Assembly: GCA_015680685.1 (NCBI GenBank)
Contig: MNCI01018932.1
Coordinates: 559,201-623,200 of the forward strand
DNA: 64,000 nucleotides
Reading direction: 5' to 3'
Source of the DNA: Gnetum montanum
Taxonomy: Eukaryota; Streptophyta; Gnetopsida; Gnetales; Gnetaceae
Position numbers and translations under genes: made by a program. Each line of letters starts with the position of its first letter. The first letter of the stretch is position 1. Shown here in pieces: positions 58,760 through 64,000 of the stretch. The notes beneath the pieces were generated by a model. That model did no database searches. It had not been told where the DNA came from and saw only the letters and a list, made by a program, of their open reading frames with translations.

Positions 58760-59390
58760 AATGCATATGGTTATGTTAACACATACCATAACTGATTGGA
58801 TTAAGGTAGGCCACCTTCCTAGGAAACTAACTAACCCTGGGAGTCCCTTAATCTATTTACAAATCACCAGAAATGAACCACATAGGGCTCTTCTTGACTC
58901 AGGTTCTGGATTCAACTTAATTTCACGAGAGATGTATCATGCCTAGAACCTACCCTAACCTAAGAAGAGCAACATTCAACAAGAGTTGACAGATGAGTCC
59001 ATTACCATTCCGTTGGGATTGGTGGAGGACATCATTACCACTGTGTGTGGTTGGTCTTACCTAGTCGATTTCCTAGTGATTGAAGTTAACAACAACAAAG
59101 GGGACTTCCCAATTATAATGGGAAGGGCATGGCTAAGTACAGTAGACGCATGCCTTAGGATCCGCGATCTTTCCTTAGAAATCTCTAAGATAAAATTTTT
59201 TGGAAAGATCGAGAAGAGGAAAGTTCCATGCATCACATACAGTGATTCATCGGGTGATGACATGGAGGAAATACCTCCATGTAACAAGTGTGCCCTTGGA
59301 ACTTTGAAACAAGGATGGTTGTATGTAGCAACAACACAACTAGTAATAGACACCCTATGGTTGACAGCTACTCAAAGGAGCAGATAAATA
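58760..59390 (+). pseudogene. Protease of element E, almost intact
   Basis: The active site reads LLDSGSGFNLISREMY at about 58890-58945, with Asp-Ser-Gly kept. After one stop, 58986-59387 is open: MTDESITIPLGLVEDIITTV, WSYLVDFLVIEVNNNKGDF and PIIMGRAWLSTVDACLRI. This is a retropepsin of normal layout that would mature Gag. It is the best preserved protease in the window. Confidence 0.82.
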
Positions 59391-61470
59391 TGCATGGAAC
59401 AAACTGAGGAGACAAGCCATGCCAACAATGAAGGCATAGACACATTGGAATATGAGTGTTTCCAAATTCTGTCCCTTAATCTAAGATTATCAATTGGGAG
59501 AATTTGAACACTTTTAAGAAATTCAAAGAAACGCTCATTATTTCGGATCTCTCCCTTACAACTCAGTCATGGGGGAGATGGCCACCTATGCTAATCATAT
59601 GGGGCCCTCACTTCTTTTAAGTTTTTGTTTTAGTAATTTCTTTAACTTTTCTAGGTTTTTTTTACAACATCATTATACTTTTTCCATTTTGTGTGTGTGT
59701 GTGTGTGATCCACCCTATAAGTTTTTCACCCAATAAGTGTTCAGAATGATGGTATGAACTATTTTCATATTGATTGCTAATGTTTGGTTTTTACCTTTAA
59801 GTCACAATGTTAATACTAGGGTATGCTTCTTTTGATATGGTAGGCAATGAGACCACTTCATCCATCCATCCACTAGTTTCTATGGTCTCTCTCAGCTTGG
59901 AAATGTACAATCCCCTTCTAATAAGAACTTAAACGAATTGGTGACTGGGTATTTCTCAAACTAAGGAAGGACTCAAGGATTGCAAAGGGTGTGACTTTAA
60001 GGGAACTTGATGCTTTAGTATTGGCCGTTCTCTTGGGTGCTTGGATGTTTTTTTTTTTTTTGAGTTTTCTTATCATTTTGATGTTACCCCAATTATTGGA
60101 AGCTGAGAAAATAAAAATAAAAAGTCTTTTCATGGTGTGGTTCTCATGCATAAAAACAAAAAACACACAAAAAAAAACAAAGTGAGAATTCAAAGCATAC
60201 CCCTTAGAAAAAATAGACAAACTTGGGGTACAAGCATTGGTTATGGAACCAAAAGTGTTCCCTCTAACTAAGGCCCTTCTCGCTTCCCATTCTCTACTTT
60301 ATTTCATCGGAATGGTGGTGATTCTTGGAAAAGGAATTCTTGTTATCCAAGTGGATGGTTTAGCCGAATGCATTGATGTGAACTCACTGGATGTGGTTGG
60401 TTTGAGGCTAGAGTTGGAATGAGATTTGCCAAAGTTACATTAATCATAAAACACACAAAGGGATGTGCACCACCTTTTTCTTGGGATTCCATTCCATCCT
60501 CTTCTCTCCATCCTCTTCTCTCCATCCTTCTCTCCATTGTTCATCTCATTGCTAGTTGTATCATTAGTGTATATATTTTGGCTGATGCATTGTTTTCTTT
60601 TTGGTAAATTCTTACGGTTAAGACATTAACTCTTGTTTCCAATAACATTCCCAGAGCCTACGGACTCTTCGAATGTGGATCTATCAGGGCATTAAGGGCA
60701 TGAGCCTACTCTGGGGAGGACCCACTGACATTCCTTTTTGGGACATTAGTTAAATTATTTCCCTTAACATTTTGCAATTAATTTTATTTTGTTCATTTCC
60801 ATCTTGACATCTATTTCATCGATGCCATAGTTGTCCCTTTTTATCTATCTTTCTTACTACCTTTCTTTCTCCATTCTAACGCTATTGGAGGTTCGTGATT
60901 AGTCATGGGGGTATGAGGCCTAATTTTTTTCAATTTTCTCCTAGACCCAAAATTTTTGATTTTTGATTTTGTTCCTAACTCCTACAACTTCGGTAGTCAT
61001 CAGTAATATATTCCCATATCCATATTAGCCATACCACAACATAGCCAATGGACTTTCACCGAAGCAAGGTATTAATTACATGATGATTCATTTACCCTTG
61101 CTAATAAAAGATTGTGTTGTGTGTGCAGATGGTGATCATACAACAATGGATTGGATCTAGAGCAAACACTTGGAATGTAGTGTTGAAGCAGCTATGCAAG
61201 GAGCAAGATCGATGATGCGCTTATGGATGGACAATGAAAGGTGCAATCTTGGCATTGGCAGTAACACCACTTCTTTCTCTCTCTTTCTTCTCAGCTGCCA
61301 ACTAAGGCCTGATGTCATTGTAATAAGGTGTTCACCCTTGTTGTCATGAATACCAATTTTGTCAAGTCTTGTAATGATGATCCATTCACATGTCATCCCA
61401 TTAGTTCCATTCCCCTCAATAATTCCATACCTTCCTAATATTATTGTAAGGAACTCAAGGATGAGTTTTC
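59391..61470 (+). other. Deletion joint and 3' noncoding region of element E
   Basis: Between about 59400 and 59545 the sequence passes from the end of protease to GGATCTCTCCCTT, which in A follows integrase (6551). So about 3 kb of pol is missing. Polypurine-like motifs stand at 59563-59581 (TCAGTCATGGGGGAGATGG) and 60899-60916 (TTAGTCATGGGGGTATGA). The conserved block is at 60686-60725. A (GT)n run lies at 59691-59707 and a T run at 60050-60061. The accessory ORF that should follow 60916 is absent. Confidence 0.7.
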
Positions 61471-61487
61471 ATTTAGTCATGGGGGTA
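61471..61487 (+). other. Polypurine tract of element E
   Basis: ATTTAGTCATGGGGGTA, directly before TGATGAG of the 3' LTR; identical to A's and B's. Confidence 0.85.
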
Positions 61488-62480
61488 TGATGAGACGTGA
61501 TATCGCATGCACCATGATATTGTGTATGCGATATCATGGCCGTTGCGATATCGCGTCATCCCCTACGATATCATGTACACGATATCATGGTTGGCTGCCA
61601 AATCTATAAATAAGAGTTAGCACTCCCCTTATTTTGAATCCTAGTCTAAAAGTAGGGAAACTCTAGCAGATTGATCACTCTAGAGAATATTTTTCATGTG
61701 CCCGCAGTAGGAGTCCCCAAGTGAACGGATCTTTATTTCAGCAGCTTTGTACCTGAATGCAAGTTGTGTACAACAATAAAAATGAGCTTTGCAGATAAAC
61801 CTTGTAGTGCATGGAATATGATTTTATTACTTGTTATTTATTACATTTTATTTCCTACCTGTTATTTATTACCTGTATTAGCGCGGCATGAGTATGACTT
61901 GATTACGAGCATTGATGAATGTGTATGGCTAATCAAGGAATCGACTGCTCATCGTGATTAGTCTCGCTCACCTCAACTTCTAGAATGTGCAATGAGTATG
62001 ACTTGATTATGAGCATCTACAGATGTGTACAGCTAGTCAAGTAATTAGCTACTCATTACGTTTAGGCTAGTTAAGTGCCTCAGTACGAAGACTTTCAGCA
62101 CGTGTGTTACGTGTGGTGATCCCAATAACGATTAGTGTTTGGTATCCATAGTTGCATAGTTTAGGGTGTGTACGGTAAGTGGGAATGGATGCTAACGCCA
62201 GTTAATTTAGACTTAGGACATTAGTTAGAGTTAGTTAGTTTTTTCAACCCTTCACCTCATAGCATAGGAGATAAAACATTAAAAGACTATAAAAATCATA
62301 TACCTCGAACTTACTTAACCATACACCTTGACAACCACAAGTAAGTCTGGGAAGACAATGAATGATTAACCCCAAGTGTTCCATGGGGTGTGTAGGCATT
62401 TAGTCTGCGGAGTTCGACCAGATCACACGTGCTATGCTCGTTTCATATGGTTGAGTGTAGGGGTACCTTGCCGCTCATCA
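61488..62480 (+). repeat. 3' LTR of element E
   Basis: 993 bp. The U3 start has GATATC (or one GATATT) at about 61499, 61516, 61530, 61547, 61567 and 61581, followed by a TATA box CTATAAATA (61604-61612). The rest parallels the 5' LTR, including the twin hairpins. Confidence 0.92.
61499..61590 (+). promoter_or_regulatory. GATATC palindrome cluster in the Athila LTR promoter
   Basis: Six near-perfect GATATC palindromes within about 90 bases, spaced 14, 17 or 20 bases, ending some 20 bases before the TATA box. A (8640-8735) and B (20935-21025, 28815-28905) have matching clusters. Position and repetition suggest binding sites for a host factor; the factor is unknown. Confidence 0.5.
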
Positions 62481-62647
62481 ACTGGGATTACCAAATTTCA
62501 TATGCATGCTCAAAGTGGTTGTACTTATGTGTTTACTTAATCACTATTTATCTTATCTTGCTTAATTATTTAATTAGCTTAATTACTAAGGAACATTGAG
62601 TAGAGAACCCATCAACATCATCGATGTAGCCAATCTACAACTCATCA

Positions 62648-64000
62648 ACATTAAAGCTTCCAAATAGAGTAGAGAACAAATAGTTAAAATAATTTCCAAA
62701 TGCAAAGAAAATAAGTAGACAAAGCAAGTTATATATCAAGAATGGCTTCATTAATGATTATTTGAAAGTTATTAGAAATTATAGATGTCTATTTCCAGAA
62801 ATGATGAGCAATAAGAAAAAACTACTTATTACATATTTTAAATATGTGGGATATTGTAGGGGTAATTTCAAGAATTTTTAGCTTATCTTCTAGATATATT
62901 TCCATCTCAATTACACTAGTGGATAACCACCTACCTAGAAATTATACCTGTGCTAGTAGATGCCAAGATGTAACTATATAAAAGTGCTAAAGAAAGGTAG
63001 TTCTTTTATCTAGGAAAGCGATATGTTTTTCGGTAAGGGTAGGTAACCAATAACCGTTGCTTTCACTTCTTTTTGTGGTGGGTCATTTTCCCATTCTTCT
63101 TTGGTGTGATCTTATAGATACTCTCATTAGCTTATACTCTTGGGTTCATTTCCCAATCCAAGAGTGCACCTAACCTAGGACAAAAGAGTTACCACCTAAT
63201 AGTGAAACATTTGGAATCATTACCTAACACCTACATGAGTAATGGTAATAGTTGTTCCTTTCTAGTAAATCTAGGCAATGTCTTTCTTATAGAAGTAAAA
63301 ATTAAATGATCTCAGTGTAACACCCTTACCTTAGATACTCTTATTCCCTGGTGTGTTTGTGATTTGAATCCTTGATGTCTTGTTTACTAACCTATGTCTT
63401 ATATTTTATTAACCTTTTTCTTTTGGTTGCCTAGGCTTTTTGTGGTTTGAGCTATGTGGTTTGCTACCCTCTTGTTAGGTGTGTTGAAACCCAAAATAGT
63501 TGAAACATAAGTACATCTTACGAATTATAGAAGTTTATAACTCAATGCTACCTAGTAGAATCAAACTCTTAACCTAGGTTACCAGACCAAGATCCATACT
63601 ACTAGGCTAATACCTCATTACTATCCTCTTTTTAAGTGCCTATTTTCTTATAATATATGTTAATGTTTGATTTTCCTTTTCTTTAGTTTTATTTTATTTT
63701 TTATTATTTTTAATATTTTTTACATTTTCAAAATTTTCCTTTAATTTTATCATATGTAACTTTGGAATTTTATTAGAATTTTGGATTAGCAAACATCAGG
63801 CACTGCATGGGTCATTAGCACATGGGTTACTACTTTGGCTTTGGTACACTTTGTTTGGATAAGTTATATTTTTTTGTAAAATTATATTTTGATATTTTAT
63901 TTTTAATTTTTAATTTTTTTAAGAGTATTTTTGAGAGGATCTCATGATAGCCTTTTTATTACTTATGTTTTTTACTTTAGACTTTATTAATAGGTTGGAC
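62648..64000. other. Right flank of D, no gene seen
   Basis: Starts with ACATT, D's right target-site copy, and continues the sequence that ended at 14980. AT-rich and low-copy within the window. Short B-box-like strings (GGGTTCATTTCCC near 63143, and a - strand fragment at 63525) hint at decayed SINEs. No frame of note. Confidence 0.5.
63525..63605 (-). repeat. tRNA-derived (SINE-like) fragment
   Basis: On the - strand TTAGCCTAGTAGTATGG resembles an A box, and AGTTTGATTCTACTAGG, about 35 bases later, resembles a B box. No anticodon arm could be made out, so a SINE head is more likely than a tRNA gene. Confidence 0.4.

Larger units (their letters stand above)
55177..62480 (+). mobile_element. 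Element E: non-autonomous Athila-type element lacking RT, RNase H and integrase
   Basis: LTRs are 55177-56139 and 61488-62480; flanks are ACTAG (55172-55176) and ACTGG (62481-62485). The internal region (5,348 bp) has primer site, gag, protease and 3' noncoding region. Pol after protease is missing. Many CpGs survive, including TGGCGCCG in the primer site, so this looks like one of the younger insertions. It sits in D's 5' LTR. Confidence 0.9.
14981..62647 (-). mobile_element. Element D: Athila-type LTR retrotransposon, split by nested elements C (with B) and E
   Basis: LTRs lie at 14981-15865 and 54779-55176 plus 62486-62647. The flanks are ACATC (14976-14980) and ACATT (62648-62652), a 5-bp duplication with one change. 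On the - strand the order is LTR, primer site, gag, protease, RT, RNase H, integrase, noncoding region, accessory ORF, LTR. Without C, B and E it is about 12.8 kb. It is the only Athila copy here with both pol and the accessory ORF, so it shows the fullest gene order of its group. All frames are broken. Confidence 0.88.
54779..62647 (-). repeat. 5' LTR of element D, interrupted by element E
   Basis: Parts 54779-55176 and 62486-62647 align with the LTR at 14981-15865. The interruption falls in a GTTGCTGGGATTACC context (15370-15384), here ACTAG | E | ACTGGGATTACC. Part of the second half is shorter than in the left LTR, lacking about 240 bases after 62590. Confidence 0.85.

Noticed and set aside
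59691-59707. (GT)n run as a regulatory Z-DNA site
   Set aside because: Short microsatellite in E's noncoding part, absent from A at the same place; no support for a function.
1-64000. Organelle DNA, rRNA genes or integrated plant pararetrovirus
   Set aside because: No organelle gene or rRNA stretch was recognised, and every pol segment seen comes with LTRs and an integrase or belongs to such a family.

Overview
This window looks like plant nuclear DNA made almost wholly of old, nested LTR retrotransposons. I found no intact protein-coding gene, rRNA, tRNA, CRISPR or bacterial operon. The plant signs are Ty3/gypsy (Metaviridae) elements of the Athila and Tat groups, a primer site matching plant tRNA-Asp, tRNA-related SINE-like pieces, and coding frames broken mostly at C-to-T/G-to-A sites, as expected from long cytosine methylation. 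The species cannot be named. The depth of nesting and large element sizes suggest a big genome that removes repeats slowly.

Layout. Element A (1-9487, + strand, Athila type, left end outside the window) carries broken gag, protease, RT, RNase H and integrase. It is inserted in the gag of a related, internally deleted element F (9488-11514, +). A low-copy interval follows (11515-14980). It holds a SINE-like piece, a perfect 110-bp tandem duplication and a CpG-retaining island of about 550 bp with two convergent TATA boxes. This is the only place where a host gene or gene fragment seems plausible.

From 14981 to 62647 there is one composite insertion. Element D (Athila type, - strand) entered first. 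A Tat-type element C (19183-46708, - strand, about 18.7 kb alone) then inserted into D's internal region, and a non-autonomous Athila derivative B (20149-28922, - strand) inserted into C's 3' LTR. Separately, a second non-autonomous Athila derivative E (55177-62480, + strand) inserted into D's 5' LTR. Each of B, C, D and E is bounded by a 5-bp target-site duplication with one mismatch, so the joins can be placed to the base. From 62648 the original flank resumes.

How the parts relate. A and D have a full pol. E has gag and protease but no RT, RNase H or integrase. B has gag but no pol, and keeps a long accessory ORF near its 3' end that is also present in D. The Athila copies share 7-bp terminal inverted repeats (TGATGAG/CTCATCA), and A, B and E carry a cluster of GATATC palindromes upstream of the LTR TATA box. 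B, D and E repeat the polypurine-tract motif at three internal or terminal places; A shows it at two. The least expected items are the accessory ORF with a possible promoter of its own in B and D, an intron-bearing gene-like block lying antisense between protease and RT of element C, and twin RNA hairpins in E's LTRs.
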